Made by a program: the position numbers and the translations under genes. Of a stretch of DNA of 64,000 nt, positions 42,931-53,991 are shown piece after piece (the stretch's first letter is position 1; each line of letters opens with the position of its first letter). The DNA comes from Aeromicrobium senzhongii (lineage in GTDB: Bacteria; Actinomycetota; Actinomycetes; Propionibacteriales; Nocardioidaceae), in contig NZ_CP060587.1 in assembly GCF_014334735.1 (NCBI RefSeq), positions 2,604,001 through 2,668,000 on the forward strand, in the 5' to 3' direction. Under the pieces are notes generated by a model that made no database searches, had not been told where the DNA came from, and saw only the letters and a program-made list of their open reading frames with translations.

Positions 42931-45000
42931 GTGCCCGCCAGCCCGCCCCGTGACCGGTTCCGTGCCGAAATCGCGGCTCTGCGAGCCTGCGCCGTGCTGC
43001 TCGTCGTGCTGTACCACCTGTGGCCAGGACGGCTGCCCGGCGGGTACATCGGGGTCGACGTCTTCTTCGTGATCTCCGGATTCCTCATCACCGGGCACCT
43101 GCTGCGCGAGACGGCGGACACGGGCCGGATCGACCTGGCCCGCTTCTGGGCCCGGCGGGCCCGCCGCCTGCTGCCGGCCGCCTATCTGGTGCTGGGCGCC
43201 TCGGCCCTGGCCGTCTGGCTGTGGATGCCGCTGGCGACGTGGCGCCAGAACTTCACCGAGGTCATCGCCTCGGCGCTGTACGTCCAGAACTGGGCCCTGG
43301 CCGCCGACTCGGTCGACTATCTCGCGGCGGACGCCGATCCCACGGCGGTGCAGCACTACTGGACGCTCTCGATCGAGGAGCAGTTCTACCTGGTGTGGCC
43401 GCTGCTCGTGCTGCTGGCCACCGTGCTGGCCGTGCGACTGGGCCGTTCGCACCGGCTCATGGTGGGGATCGTGCTCGGCACGGCCACCGTCGCGAGCCTG
43501 GCCTACTCGCTGTGGATCACCCAGGCCAATCCCCCGGCCGCCTACTTCGTCACCCCCGCCCGCGCCTGGCAGTTCGGGGCGGGAGCCCTGCTGGCGCTGG
43601 TCATGGGCAGCGCCACCGTCCGGCGCGGCGGCCCCACGTTCCTGCTCTCGTGGGCCGGCTTCCTCACCCTCGCCTGGTGCGGTCTGAACTACGACGAGAC
43701 GACCCCGTTCCCCGGCACGGCGGCGATCCTGCCCGTCGTGGCGACCCTCGCGGTGATCTGGGCCGGCGAGCCGACCGGCCGCCTCTCCCCCACGCCCCTC
43801 ATGCGCTGGCGGGTCACCCACGAGCTCAGCGAGATCTCGTACTCGATGTACCTGTGGCACTGGCCGCCGATCGTGATCCTGCCGTACGTCCTGGGCCACG
43901 AGCTCGGGCTCGCGCCGCGGATCGGGATCCTGGTGTTCACGATCGCGGCCGCCTGGGCGACCAAGCGGTGGGTCGAGGACCCGATCCGCTTCACCCATCG
44001 CTTCGGCCTGCGCAAGCCCGCGATCACCGGCCTGGCCACCCTCGGCGGTGCCGCGGTGCTCGTCTCGGGCTGCCTCGTGGGGCACCAGAGCGCCGTCGCC
44101 GCCGAGGAGCGGGCCGGACGCGTCGCCGAGCAGCTGGTCGAGGACGCGCCGCCGTGCTTCGGCGCCGCGGCACGCGACCCCGAGAAGCCCTGCCACAACC
44201 CCGAGCTCGACGACCAGCTCGTGCCCAGTCCCGAGGCCGCCGCCGAGGACTACGCCTCGGGCTACCCGGGCTGCTTCGCCGGCGTCCACGACACCGAGCT
44301 GAACGACTGCACCTTCGGCGACCTCTCGGACCGGTCACTGCCGCACGTGACGCTGCTGGGCGACTCCCACGCCCGCTCGTTCCTGCCCGCCCTGGTGCGG
44401 ATGGCCGACCAGAAGCTCATCACCGTGTCGGCCCAGCTCAAGAGCAGCTGCGCCTGGACCCGCGACGAGATCGAGCACGAGGACCCGCTGCGCGTCAGCA
44501 CCTGCCAGGAATGGAAGGACAACCTCCAGACCTGGCTGCTGGAGCGGGCCCCGCAGACGGACCTGATCCTCACGACCGGCTACGCCAAGATGCTCACGGG
44601 CTCCCAGCAGGAGCGCGTCGAGAGCATGGGGGCGGTCTGGCGCCCTGTTCTGGAGAAGGGCGTCCGGATCGTGGCGATCCGCGACAACCCCCGACTGCCG
44701 AAGTCGCCGCAGAAGTGCCTCTCGCAGCTCGACGAGATCACGCCCGACGCATGCGCCGTCGACCGCGACGAGGCGCTGGGTCACTTCGACGCGTTCCTCG
44801 CGACCGGCAAGCACATCGACGGCGCCCAGGCCCTGGACCTGAGCCAGTTCTACTGCGATCGCACGACCTGCCCGGCCATCATCGGCGGGGTGAACGTCTA
44901 CCGCGACATCACGCACCTGAGTGTCACCTACGTGCGCACCATGACGCCGTACGTGTACCGCCGGCTGGTCGGCATGGGCGCCCTGCCGCGACCGTCCTGA
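42931..45000 (+). CDS. OafA-type acyltransferase 3 with C-terminal SGNH domain
   Basis: 689 residues from GTG 42931. The acyltransferase-3 membrane domain (about 1-395) starts FRAEIAALRACAVLLVVLYH and has GGYIGVDVFFVISGFLITGH (conserved), RFWARRARRLLPAAYLV, and HYWTLSIEEQFYLVWPLLVL. The C-terminal SGNH hydrolase-like domain (about 455-680) has LLGDSHARSFLPAL (Ser block) and a late DITHLS (Asp/His block). Such OafA/OatA proteins O-acetylate surface sugars or polymers. Pairing with the teichoic-type transferase suggests acylation of the same polymer (inference). Confidence 0.93.
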   Translation: MPASPPRDRFRAEIAALRACAVLLVVLYHLWPGRLPGGYIGVDVFFVISGFLITGHLLRETADTGRIDLARFWARRARRLLPAAYLVLGASALAVWLWMPLATWRQNFTEVIASALYVQNWALAADSVDYLAADADPTAVQHYWTLSIEEQFYLVWPLLVLLATVLAVRLGRSHRLMVGIVLGTATVASLAYSLWITQANPPAAYFVTPARAWQFGAGALLALVMGSATVRRGGPTFLLSWAGFLTLAWCGLNYDETTPFPGTAAILPVVATLAVIWAGEPTGRLSPTPLMRWRVTHELSEISYSMYLWHWPPIVILPYVLGHELGLAPRIGILVFTIAAAWATKRWVEDPIRFTHRFGLRKPAITGLATLGGAAVLVSGCLVGHQSAVAAEERAGRVAEQLVEDAPPCFGAAARDPEKPCHNPELDDQLVPSPEAAAEDYASGYPGCFAGVHDTELNDCTFGDLSDRSLPHVTLLGDSHARSFLPALVRMADQKLITVSAQLKSSCAWTRDEIEHEDPLRVSTCQEWKDNLQTWLLERAPQTDLILTTGYAKMLTGSQQERVESMGAVWRPVLEKGVRIVAIRDNPRLPKSPQKCLSQLDEITPDACAVDRDEALGHFDAFLATGKHIDGAQALDLSQFYCDRTTCPAIIGGVNVYRDITHLSVTYVRTMTPYVYRRLVGMGALPRPS

Positions 45001-45023
45001 CCGCGGCGGGAACCGGAAGAAGA

Positions 45024-45074
45024 ACTGCCGCGACGCCGCATCGCCCCCCCGAGGCGATCCGACGACGCGGCAGT
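45024..45074. terminator. Imperfect 22-bp hairpin between acyltransferase and transglutaminase genes
   Basis: Arms 45024-45045 and 45053-45074 pair at 19 of 22 positions (ACTGCCGCG / CGCGGCAGT outside, ATCGCC / GGCGAT inside) around CCCCCGA. Lies 23 bases after the acyltransferase stop, between convergent genes. Confidence 0.7.
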
Positions 45075-45150
45075 CGTATGTGTTGACATTAACCCATCAG
45101 GTAGTCCTTTGGAACTATCTGCGTGGTTCTTTCGGCGTGTCACGCCATGT
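45075..45150. other. AT-richer pocket without a gene
   Basis: 76 bases clearly poorer in GC than the rest, containing TTGACA (45083-45088) but no properly spaced -10, and TATCT near 45116. It lies between the hairpin and the stop of the transglutaminase gene. I see no coding frame that is not a shadow of that gene. Confidence 0.3.
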
Positions 45151-45945
45151 TCAGCCCAAGGTGACGAGCTCGGTGACGTCGTCACTGGGCAGCGAGTCGG
45201 CCACGGCGGTGACGTTCATGCGGTTCAGATTGACGGCCGCGTGGTGCTGCGAGAGGAAGGCCGTCTCGGAGGCGTCCATCCCCGTCGCGATGCGCAGCAT
45301 CGTCTCGCGCGGGGCCAGCGACGTCGCATCGACGACGTGCCAGTCGCCCTCGACGTACGCCTCGGCGACCGCGTGGAAGTCCATCGGCTGCAGGCCCGGC
45401 GCGTAGACCGAGACCAGCCGGGCCGGAACGTCGTGCGCGCGCAGCAGGGCGATCACGAGGTGGGCGAAGTCCCGGCAGACACCCTGGCGCTTCAGCATCG
45501 TCTGCACGGCTCCGTCGGTCGGCTGACTGCTGCCGGTCACGTAGGACAGCTGGGTGCCGACCCAGGAGGTCACTGCGTCCAGCAGCGGCTTGCCGGACAG
45601 GCCCTTGAACTCGGCGCGCGAGATCGCGAAGAGCGAGTCCGACTCGGCGTAGCGGCTCGGCCGGCGGTACTCGATGATGTCGAGCTCCTCGGTGACGATC
45701 GGCCGGGCACGGCCCTCGACGACGGCCTCGTAGTCGATGGTGATCGGTCCGGGAGGCGCGTCGATGCGGTGCAGGCGCGTCTCGTGCCGTCCCGCGATCT
45801 CCCGCGCCTCCAGCTCGACGCCGTTCTGGACGACGGTCAGCGTCTCGCTCTGGGTCGTGATGTTGCCGGCCACGGCGATGGACAGGACGAGGTCGGCTCG
45901 GTCGAAGGCGTGCAGTTCGAGATGGGCGGAGACGGTGCGCTTCAC
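45151..45945 (-). CDS. Transglutaminase-like cysteine protease-fold protein
   Basis: 264 residues from GTG 45945. An N-terminal beta-sandwich (about 1-100) precedes the transglutaminase core. The catalytic triad is visible: Cys157 in RQGVCRDFAHLVIALLRAHD, His191 in PMDFHAVAEAYVEG, Asp206 in WHVVDATSLAPR. In bacteria such proteins act as proteases or amidases, often in the cytoplasm (no signal peptide is seen). The ATG at 45953 is out of frame; CAGCAT six bases before the GTG is a weak -10. It follows meaB at 52 bases. Confidence 0.88.
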   Translation of the reverse strand: MKRTVSAHLELHAFDRADLVLSIAVAGNITTQSETLTVVQNGVELEAREIAGRHETRLHRIDAPPGPITIDYEAVVEGRARPIVTEELDIIEYRRPSRYAESDSLFAISRAEFKGLSGKPLLDAVTSWVGTQLSYVTGSSQPTDGAVQTMLKRQGVCRDFAHLVIALLRAHDVPARLVSVYAPGLQPMDFHAVAEAYVEGDWHVVDATSLAPRETMLRIATGMDASETAFLSQHHAAVNLNRMNVTAVADSLPSDDVTELVTLG

Positions 45946-45997
45946 CGGTCCATGCTGGCACGCCCGACCCGAGAGTGCGCGCTGCGCTGACCGGCCC

Positions 45998-46981
45998 TCA
46001 GTGATCGAACGCGTCGAGGATCTCGTCGGCGGCCGCCGCCGGGGACAAGCGACCGGCCAGGACCTCGTCGCGCACCCGCTCGCGGACCTTCGCCACGGAG
46101 TCGTCCGTCGCCAGCCGCTGCTCGATCTCGTCACGCACCAGCGCCCACGTGAAGTCCAACTGCTGCTGCGCGCGCTTGCTCGCCACACCGCGCTGGCCCA
46201 TGAACTCGCGGTGCCGCAGGACACGACTCCAGACGGTGTCGATCCCCGAACCCTCGAGGGCGGAGCAGGTCAGCACGGGGGGCACCCAGTCCTGGGTGCC
46301 GGCGTACACCAGGCGCAGGGCACCGGCCAGCTCGCGTGCGGTCGACTCCGCCTCGCGGGCCCGCTCGCCGTCGGCCTTGTTGACGGTGATGACGTCCGCG
46401 ATCTCGAGGATGCCCTTCTTGATGCCCTGCAGCTGGTCGCCGGTGCGCGCCAGGGTGAGGAACAAGAACGTGTCGACCATGCCGGCGACCGTGATCTCGG
46501 ACTGGCCGACGCCGACGGTCTCGACCAGCACGACGTCGTACCCGGCAGCCTCGAGGACCGTCAGCGCCTGGCTGGTCGCCCGGGCGACGCCGCCGAGACT
46601 GCCGGCGCTGGGCGACGGGCGGATGTAGGCGTTCGGATCGGTCGACAGGCGCACCATGCGGGTCTTGTCGCCCAGGACCGAGCCACGCGTGCGGACGCTG
46701 GACGGATCCACGGCCAGGACGCCGACGCGATGTCCGCGGCCGGTCAGATGGACGCCGAGCGCCTCGATGAATGTCGACTTGCCGACTCCGGGGACACCGG
46801 AGATCCCGACCCGCACCGCACCACCGACCTTCGAGTCGGGCGCGGCCGTGAGCTCGGCCAGCAGCTCGCGCGAGGCGGTGCGGTGGTCGGTCCGGCGGGA
46901 CTCGACGAGGGTGATGGCCCGCGACACCGCCGCCCTCCTGCCCTCGCGGACACCGTCGATCAACTGGGTCAGGTCCGTCAC
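45998..46981 (-). CDS. meaB: Methylmalonyl-CoA mutase-associated GTPase MeaB
   Basis: 327 residues from GTG 46981. A G3E GTPase that loads and protects the B12 cofactor of methylmalonyl-CoA mutase. Walker A is VGISGVPGVGKSTF (about 58-71); base I VLAVDPSS; VETVGVGQSEITVAGMVD (switch region); ITVNKADG (guanine specificity). The N-terminus LIDGVREGRRAAVSRAITLVE is typical. The ATG at 47005 would add eight residues, but TACGAT (46988-46993) lies exactly six bases before the GTG. C-terminal dimerisation arm present. Acts on MutAB encoded upstream. Confidence 0.95.
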   Translation of the reverse strand: MTDLTQLIDGVREGRRAAVSRAITLVESRRTDHRTASRELLAELTAAPDSKVGGAVRVGISGVPGVGKSTFIEALGVHLTGRGHRVGVLAVDPSSVRTRGSVLGDKTRMVRLSTDPNAYIRPSPSAGSLGGVARATSQALTVLEAAGYDVVLVETVGVGQSEITVAGMVDTFLFLTLARTGDQLQGIKKGILEIADVITVNKADGERAREAESTARELAGALRLVYAGTQDWVPPVLTCSALEGSGIDTVWSRVLRHREFMGQRGVASKRAQQQLDFTWALVRDEIEQRLATDDSVAKVRERVRDEVLAGRLSPAAAADEILDAFDH

Positions 46982-46987
46982 GCCTGC

Positions 46988-46993
46988 ATCGTA
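46988..46993 (-). promoter_or_regulatory. -10 TACGAT of meaB
   Basis: TACGAT ends six bases before GTG 46981 and lies within the 20-base gap to the upstream stop, favouring the shorter MeaB. Confidence 0.5.
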
Positions 46994-47001
46994 GTCGGGG
47001 A

Positions 47002-48351
47002 TCACTGCGTGACGAACGAGGGCGTGAGCCCGAAGTCGGTCAGCGTCGCGGCGACGTGATCATGCAGCTCGGGCCGGTCGAGTCCGCCACCGACCGGGTG
47101 CGCGATCACCGAGAGGTACACCGCGTCCAGCGCACCACCGGCCAGCACGTAGAGCTTGCCGCCGAGCCGGTCCAGCTCGGCCGCCGTCTGTCCGGGCTCC
47201 GCGGAGCGCACCCAGAAGTCCACGGGCGCTGCGCCGTCGATGCGCATGATCGCCGGGTCGAGCCGACCGTGGTTGGAACAGCCGACGGGCGACGAGGTCG
47301 ACCCCATCGCCAGCTGCTCGGCCCGGCGCACGACGACCGGCGGCGTGATCGGCACGAGGGGCAGCACCGCGAGCATGTCGTGAGGGCGTTCGGCCCGCTC
47401 GCGCAGCGCGGTCTTGGTGGCGGCCCGCAGGCCGGTGAGATCCCGGTCCAACCCTCGGGGGTCGGCGTGGACCGTCACCGAGTCCAGCGCGTTCGCACGG
47501 GTGTCGCCCTCGACCCGGACGCTGACGGGCACGGCGAGCGCGACCCGCCCGTCGGCGTCGGTGCGACCGAACCGCTGCGCCAGGCGAGCCGCGAAGGCCG
47601 ACACGAGGGTGTTGCTCGTGCCACCGAGCCGGGCCGCCGCGGCCTCCCAGTCGGCCCGGGTCACGCGCACGCAGGCTGCGGCGGGATGGAACGACGCGGC
47701 CTCGACGGGCGGCAGCGCCGCGGACTCCCGCTGCGGCGTCGGGGAGGACGCAGGCGCCGACCCGGCGGACTCGGCCCGCGCCACCGCGATCCCGGCGATC
47801 ACCGCACGGGCCACCGCCGGCAGCTCGCGGACGAAGGTCACGAGGTCCGACCACAGCAGCTCGCGCCACGGCCGGGCGCCGCGCGGCCGGTAGGCGGGGC
47901 GACGCGCGACGCCCTTGACGGCGTCGGCGATGGCGTCCAGCTTGCAGAGGCCGTCGCCGAGCGCGTGCGGCGAGACCATGGCCACCGCCGTACCGCCGTC
48001 GGTCAGCGGCAGCACGCCGATGCGCCAGCCGGGACCGTGCTCGGGGTCGACGCCACGATCGCCCAGCTCGTCGGTCCAGTCGTGGATCTCGTCACGCGAG
48101 CGCGGCACCTGCTCGACCTCGAGCGGCGGGACCGCATCGACGGCCACCCACCGATGCCGACCGCCGGGCAGCGGCGAGCGCTGCACGAGGCGGCCCAGCA
48201 ACGTGTCGGCGAGGGCCTCGTTGAAGCGCTGCAACGCCTCGAGGTCGACCGGACGGTCGTAGACCCACGTGAAGAAGGTCCATGGCTGGTGTCCCAGGGC
48301 GCGCAGCCCCAGGAACGAGCCCTGGTCCATCAACGCGAGGCGGTCGTCCAC
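47002..48351 (-). CDS. Condensation/WS-DGAT-superfamily acyltransferase-like protein
   Basis: 449 residues. Holds one HxxxDG acyl-transfer motif (SPHALGDGL, His129/Asp133/Gly134) in the position of the HHxxxDG of wax-ester synthases, PapA and condensation domains; the first His is replaced by Pro. N-terminal LMDQGSFLGLRALGHQPWTF resembles the WS/DGAT opening. Late block VGCSNHGRLDPAIMRIDG resembles the second-domain NxxG region. It should transfer an acyl group from CoA to an alcohol or amine; the acceptor is unknown. Sits between mutB and meaB, so methyl-branched acyl-CoA metabolism is a tempting link. GTG start with TAGCAT six bases upstream. Confidence 0.65.
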   Translation of the reverse strand: MDDRLALMDQGSFLGLRALGHQPWTFFTWVYDRPVDLEALQRFNEALADTLLGRLVQRSPLPGGRHRWVAVDAVPPLEVEQVPRSRDEIHDWTDELGDRGVDPEHGPGWRIGVLPLTDGGTAVAMVSPHALGDGLCKLDAIADAVKGVARRPAYRPRGARPWRELLWSDLVTFVRELPAVARAVIAGIAVARAESAGSAPASSPTPQRESAALPPVEAASFHPAAACVRVTRADWEAAAARLGGTSNTLVSAFAARLAQRFGRTDADGRVALAVPVSVRVEGDTRANALDSVTVHADPRGLDRDLTGLRAATKTALRERAERPHDMLAVLPLVPITPPVVVRRAEQLAMGSTSSPVGCSNHGRLDPAIMRIDGAAPVDFWVRSAEPGQTAAELDRLGGKLYVLAGGALDAVYLSVIAHPVGGGLDRPELHDHVAATLTDFGLTPSFVTQ

Positions 48352-48357
48352 GCCTGC

Positions 48358-48363
48358 ATGCTA
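48358..48363 (-). promoter_or_regulatory. -10 TAGCAT of the acyltransferase-like gene
   Basis: TAGCAT ends six bases before GTG 48351. Confidence 0.5.
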
Positions 48364-48383
48364 GTGCAACCGGCAGTTACCCC

Positions 48384-50501
48384 TCAGGCGTCCTCACGCA
48401 GGCGCGCCAGCAGGTCGAGCGCGGAGTCGGCGATGACCGTGCCGGGCAGGAAGACCTCGGCAGCGCCCATCTCCTTGAGGGTCGCGACGTCGTCGGGCGG
48501 GATGACCCCGCCGATGACGACCATGATGTCGGGACGACCCTGCTCCTCGAGCGCGGCCTTCAACGCCGGCAGCAGCGTGAGGTGACCCGCCGCGAGGGAC
48601 GAGACCCCCACGACGTGGACGTCGGCGTCGACCGCCTGCTGGGCGACCTCCTCCGGCGTCGAGAACAGCGGGCCCACGTCGACGTCGAAGCCCATGTCGG
48701 CGAACGCCGTGACGATGACCTTCTGGCCGCGGTCGTGGCCGTCCTGACCCATCTTGGCCACGAGGATGCGCGGGCGGCGGCCCTCGGCACGCTCGAACTC
48801 GTCGGTGGCCTCGATGACCTTGGCGACGTTGCCCGCCTGGCCGGCTTCGGTGCGGTACACACCCGAGATCGTACGGATGACGGCTTGGTGACGCCCGTAG
48901 ACCTTCTCGAGCGCGTCGCTGATCTCGCCGACGGTGGCCTTGGCGCGCGCGGCGTCGACGGCCAGTTTCAGCAGGTTCCCGTCCATCGAGCCCTCGCCAC
49001 CGGACTGCTGGGCGCCGCGCTCGGCCGAAGCCGTCAGGGCGTCCAGCGCGCGGCGGACGTCGTCGTCGTTGCGCTCGGCGCGCAGCCGCTCGAGCTTGGC
49101 GATCTGCGAGGCCAGCACGGCCTTGTTGTCGACCTTGAGGACCTCGAAGGGCTCCTCGTCGGGGACCCGGTAGGTGTTGACGCCGATGACGGCCTGCTGG
49201 CCGGAGTCGATCCGGGCCTGGGTGCGGGCCGCGGCCTCCTCGATGCGCATCTTCGGGATGCCCTCGTCGATCGCCTTGGCCATGCCGCCGGCCGCCTCGA
49301 CCTCCTGGATGTGCGCCCAGGCGCGGTTGGCCAGATCGTGCGTCAGCTTCTCGACGTAGTACGAGCCGGCCCAGGGGTCGATCGTCTGGGTCGTGCCCGA
49401 CTCCTGCTGCAGCAGCAGCTGGGTGTTGCGGGCGATGCGGGCGCTGAAGTCGGTCGGCAGCGCGATGGCCTCGTCCAGGGCGTTGGTGTGCAGGCTCTGC
49501 GTGTGACCCTGCGTGGCCGCCATCGCCTCGATCGCCGTACGGCCGACGTTGTTGTAGACGTCCTGGGCCGTGAGGCTCCAGCCCGAGGTCTGCGAGTGGG
49601 TGCGCAGGCTCAGCGACTTGGGGTTCTTGGGGTCGAAGTCGCTGACCAGCCGCGCCCACAGGGCCCGGGCGGCGCGCAGCTTGGCGACCTCCATGAAGAA
49701 GTTCATGCCGATCGCCCAGAAGAAGCTCAGCCGCGGGGCGAACGCGTCGATGTCCAGGCCCACGTCCAGGCCGGCGCGGATGTACTCGACACCGTCGGCC
49801 AGCGTGTAGGCCAGCTCGAGGTCGTTCGTCGCCCCGGCCTCCTGGATGTGGTAACCGGAGATCGAGATGGAGTTGAACCGCGGCATCTTGGCCGCCGTGT
49901 ACGCGAAGATGTCGGAGATGATCCGCATCGAGGGCGCCGGCGGGTAGATGTACGTGTTCCGGACCATGAACTCCTTGAGGATGTCGTTCTGGATGGTCCC
50001 GGTCAGCTGCTCGGGCTTCACGCCCTGCTCCTCGGCCGCCACGATGAACAGCGCCAGCACCGGCAGCACCGCACCGTTCATCGTCATCGAGACGCTCATC
50101 TGGTCCAGGGGGATGCCCTCGAACAGCGTGCGCGTGTCGTAGATCGAGTCGATCGCGACGCCCGCCATGCCGACGTCACCGACGACGCGCGGGTTGTCGG
50201 AGTCGTAGCCGCGGTGGGTCGCCAGGTCGAACGCGACCGAGAGGCCCTTCTGGCCCGCGGCCAGGTTGCGGCGGTAGAACGCGTTGGACTCCTCGGCGGT
50301 CGAGAAGCCGGCGTACTGGCGGATCGTCCACGGCTGGGTCGTGTACATCGCCGGGTAGGGACCGCGCAGGAACGGGGTCAGACCCGGGTACGTGTCGAGC
50401 GCGTCCAGCCCGGCCAGGTCCTCGGGCGTGTACAGCCGCTTGACCGGGATGCCCTCGGGGCTCTGCCACGGCTCACCGGCGAAACTCTGGGGGGTGCTCA
50501 T
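48384..50501 (-). CDS. mutB: Methylmalonyl-CoA mutase, large (catalytic) subunit
   Basis: 705 residues. Adenosylcobalamin-dependent interconversion of (R)-methylmalonyl-CoA and succinyl-CoA. TIM-barrel part: [75 protein letters not shown] and [19 protein letters not shown]. The C-terminal B12 domain has [14 protein letters not shown], with the cobalt-ligand His589, and [14 protein letters not shown] and GGVIPPDD. The ATG overlaps the mutA stop by four bases. Its product feeds SucCD. Confidence 0.98.
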   Translation of the reverse strand: MSTPQSFAGEPWQSPEGIPVKRLYTPEDLAGLDALDTYPGLTPFLRGPYPAMYTTQPWTIRQYAGFSTAEESNAFYRRNLAAGQKGLSVAFDLATHRGYDSDNPRVVGDVGMAGVAIDSIYDTRTLFEGIPLDQMSVSMTMNGAVLPVLALFIVAAEEQGVKPEQLTGTIQNDILKEFMVRNTYIYPPAPSMRIISDIFAYTAAKMPRFNSISISGYHIQEAGATNDLELAYTLADGVEYIRAGLDVGLDIDAFAPRLSFFWAIGMNFFMEVAKLRAARALWARLVSDFDPKNPKSLSLRTHSQTSGWSLTAQDVYNNVGRTAIEAMAATQGHTQSLHTNALDEAIALPTDFSARIARNTQLLLQQESGTTQTIDPWAGSYYVEKLTHDLANRAWAHIQEVEAAGGMAKAIDEGIPKMRIEEAAARTQARIDSGQQAVIGVNTYRVPDEEPFEVLKVDNKAVLASQIAKLERLRAERNDDDVRRALDALTASAERGAQQSGGEGSMDGNLLKLAVDAARAKATVGEISDALEKVYGRHQAVIRTISGVYRTEAGQAGNVAKVIEATDEFERAEGRRPRILVAKMGQDGHDRGQKVIVTAFADMGFDVDVGPLFSTPEEVAQQAVDADVHVVGVSSLAAGHLTLLPALKAALEEQGRPDIMVVIGGVIPPDDVATLKEMGAAEVFLPGTVIADSALDLLARLREDA

Positions 50502-52285
50502 TTCTGCAGCTCCTCTCGCAGGGCGCGCAGGAAGGCCAGCGCGTCCAGGCCCATGGCCGCCGAGGCGTCCTGGCCGATGTCGGACTTTCCGGCGACGATC
50601 ACGTACGAGGCGCCGGCCTCACGCAGCGCCGTGACGAGCTCGGCACCCCACTCGCCGTAGGCGGCGTCGGTCCCGGCCAGGCACACCACCGACGGCGCAC
50701 CGGCCTCGCGGTACTTGTCGACCACGTCGGCGACGTCGGTGGTGGCACCGGCGGCACCGATGCCGATCCCGCCGGCGGCCAACAGGTTGATGGCGAAGGT
50801 CGCCCGGGCGGTGTGGGCCGCGATCGTTCCCATCGTGGCCAGGAAGACCGGCTGCGCGGCGGGCTCGTCGCGCATCTGCTCGAACTCCCCGGCGTAGCGG
50901 AAGACGTCCGGCTCGACCGGGTACGGCCGGCGCTCGGGCAGCTTCTCGGCGGGGTTCGGGAACTCGCTGACGCCGGTGATCGGCCGCTGGCGGCGGGCGA
51001 TCTGCAGCGCGCGGTCGTTGCGCACCGCCTCCACCAGCGGGCGGAGGCGGTCGGCGGCGGCGTCCAGGTCGGCCACGCCCTCGAGCTCGTCGAGGCCGTC
51101 GAGCTCGGAGAACAGGGCCCACGCGGCCATCGCGAGGTCGTCGGTGAACTTCTCGACGGCGTACGCGCCGCCGGCCGGGTCGACGACCTTGGCGACGTGC
51201 GACTCGTGGATCAGCAGGCTGGAGGTGTTGCGCGCGATGCGGCGGCTGAACGGCGTCGGGAGGCCGAGCGGCTCGTCGAACGGCAGGACCGTGACGGCGT
51301 CCGCGCCGCCGACGCCCGCGGCGAAGCCGGCGACCGTGGTGCGCAGCATGTTCGTGTACGAGTCGTACCGCGCCATCATCGGGCGCGAGGTGACGGCGTG
51401 CTGGCGCTGCGCGCGGGCCTGCGCGCCGATGCCGCTGATCTCGCCGACTCGGTTCCACAGGGCACGGGCCGCGCGGAGCTTGGCGATCGTCGGGAACTGC
51501 TCGTCGGTGGCCGCGTAGCGGAACTCCAGCTGAGCGGCGGCCTCGTCGGTCGTGAATCCCGCGGCCTCGAGGGCACGCAGGTACGTCACCGCGACCATCA
51601 TCGACCAGGCGAGCTCCTGGACCTCGGAGGCTCCCTGGTCGTGCAGCGCACTGGCGTCGACGACGACGCCGCGGACGCCGGCCTCCTTCGCGAGCGTGGC
51701 CACGCGGACGACGGTGTCGAGGTCGGTGCCCGTCGCGCCGAGGTTGGTCAGCGGATGCGGGTCGGTGCCCTTGTCACGGCAGACGGCCAGGAACGCCTCG
51801 GCGGCGGCGACGGCGTCCTCGCGCGCGTCCAGCACCACCGGCGCCAGATCGAGGAAGACCGGCTCGAGCAGCTCGGCGAGGCGGTCGGCGGCGATGCCGC
51901 GCTCCCCCACCGTGAGCCACAGCGAGTTGGCACCGTTCTCGAGCTCGGTGGACAGGTCCGCCGGAGTCGTCTCGGGGTCGGTGAACCAGCCGCGGATGTC
52001 CCAGCCGGTCAGCTCGGGATCGCCCGTGCCGGAGCCGCGGGTGTAGGGCGCCTCGCCCGGCAGTCCGGTCTCGGGCAGGTCCGACACGAGCTCGGGCGTG
52101 CCCAGCGGGGTGATGCTGAGGCCGTCGAGCGTGGTGGTCGTCAGGACGGACCACACCTCGGAGTCGGGGGCGTCCTCAGCGAGCCGGCGCGTCTTGCGCA
52201 GGACGGCCGCCTTGGCCTTCTCCCACTGCGACTGGTCGTGCTCGATGCCCTCCGCGAGGGGCACCACGGGGTCGTCTGCTGCCAT
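50498..52285 (-). CDS. mutA: Methylmalonyl-CoA mutase, small subunit
   Basis: 595 residues from ATG 52285. Same fold as MutB but without the DxHxxG cobalamin-binding motif (C-terminal part reads [20 protein letters not shown]), as expected for the structural subunit. [40 protein letters not shown] and [20 protein letters not shown] are conserved in the family. TACCAT seven bases upstream indicates a leaderless mutAB transcript; longer in-frame starts upstream would cross that hexamer. Coupled to mutB. Confidence 0.95.
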   Translation of the reverse strand: MAADDPVVPLAEGIEHDQSQWEKAKAAVLRKTRRLAEDAPDSEVWSVLTTTTLDGLSITPLGTPELVSDLPETGLPGEAPYTRGSGTGDPELTGWDIRGWFTDPETTPADLSTELENGANSLWLTVGERGIAADRLAELLEPVFLDLAPVVLDAREDAVAAAEAFLAVCRDKGTDPHPLTNLGATGTDLDTVVRVATLAKEAGVRGVVVDASALHDQGASEVQELAWSMMVAVTYLRALEAAGFTTDEAAAQLEFRYAATDEQFPTIAKLRAARALWNRVGEISGIGAQARAQRQHAVTSRPMMARYDSYTNMLRTTVAGFAAGVGGADAVTVLPFDEPLGLPTPFSRRIARNTSSLLIHESHVAKVVDPAGGAYAVEKFTDDLAMAAWALFSELDGLDELEGVADLDAAADRLRPLVEAVRNDRALQIARRQRPITGVSEFPNPAEKLPERRPYPVEPDVFRYAGEFEQMRDEPAAQPVFLATMGTIAAHTARATFAINLLAAGGIGIGAAGATTDVADVVDKYREAGAPSVVCLAGTDAAYGEWGAELVTALREAGASYVIVAGKSDIGQDASAAMGLDALAFLRALREELQK

Positions 52286-52292
52286 GCGTGGC

Positions 52293-52298
52293 ATGGTA
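52293..52298 (-). promoter_or_regulatory. -10 TACCAT of mutAB
   Basis: TACCAT ends seven bases before the ATG at 52285; the divergent serC promoter lies about 50 bases away. Confidence 0.45.
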
Positions 52299-52299
52299 G

Positions 52300-53987
<1,688 letters not shown>

Positions 53988-53991
53988 GGCG

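Noticed and set aside
45080-45406. 108-codon plus-strand frame preceded by TTGACA
   Set aside because: Runs antisense through the transglutaminase catalytic region; no correctly spaced -10 and no ribosome-binding site.
48282-50660. 792-codon plus-strand open frame over mutB
   Set aside because: Antisense shadow; the minus strand carries an unmistakable methylmalonyl-CoA mutase with the B12 motif.
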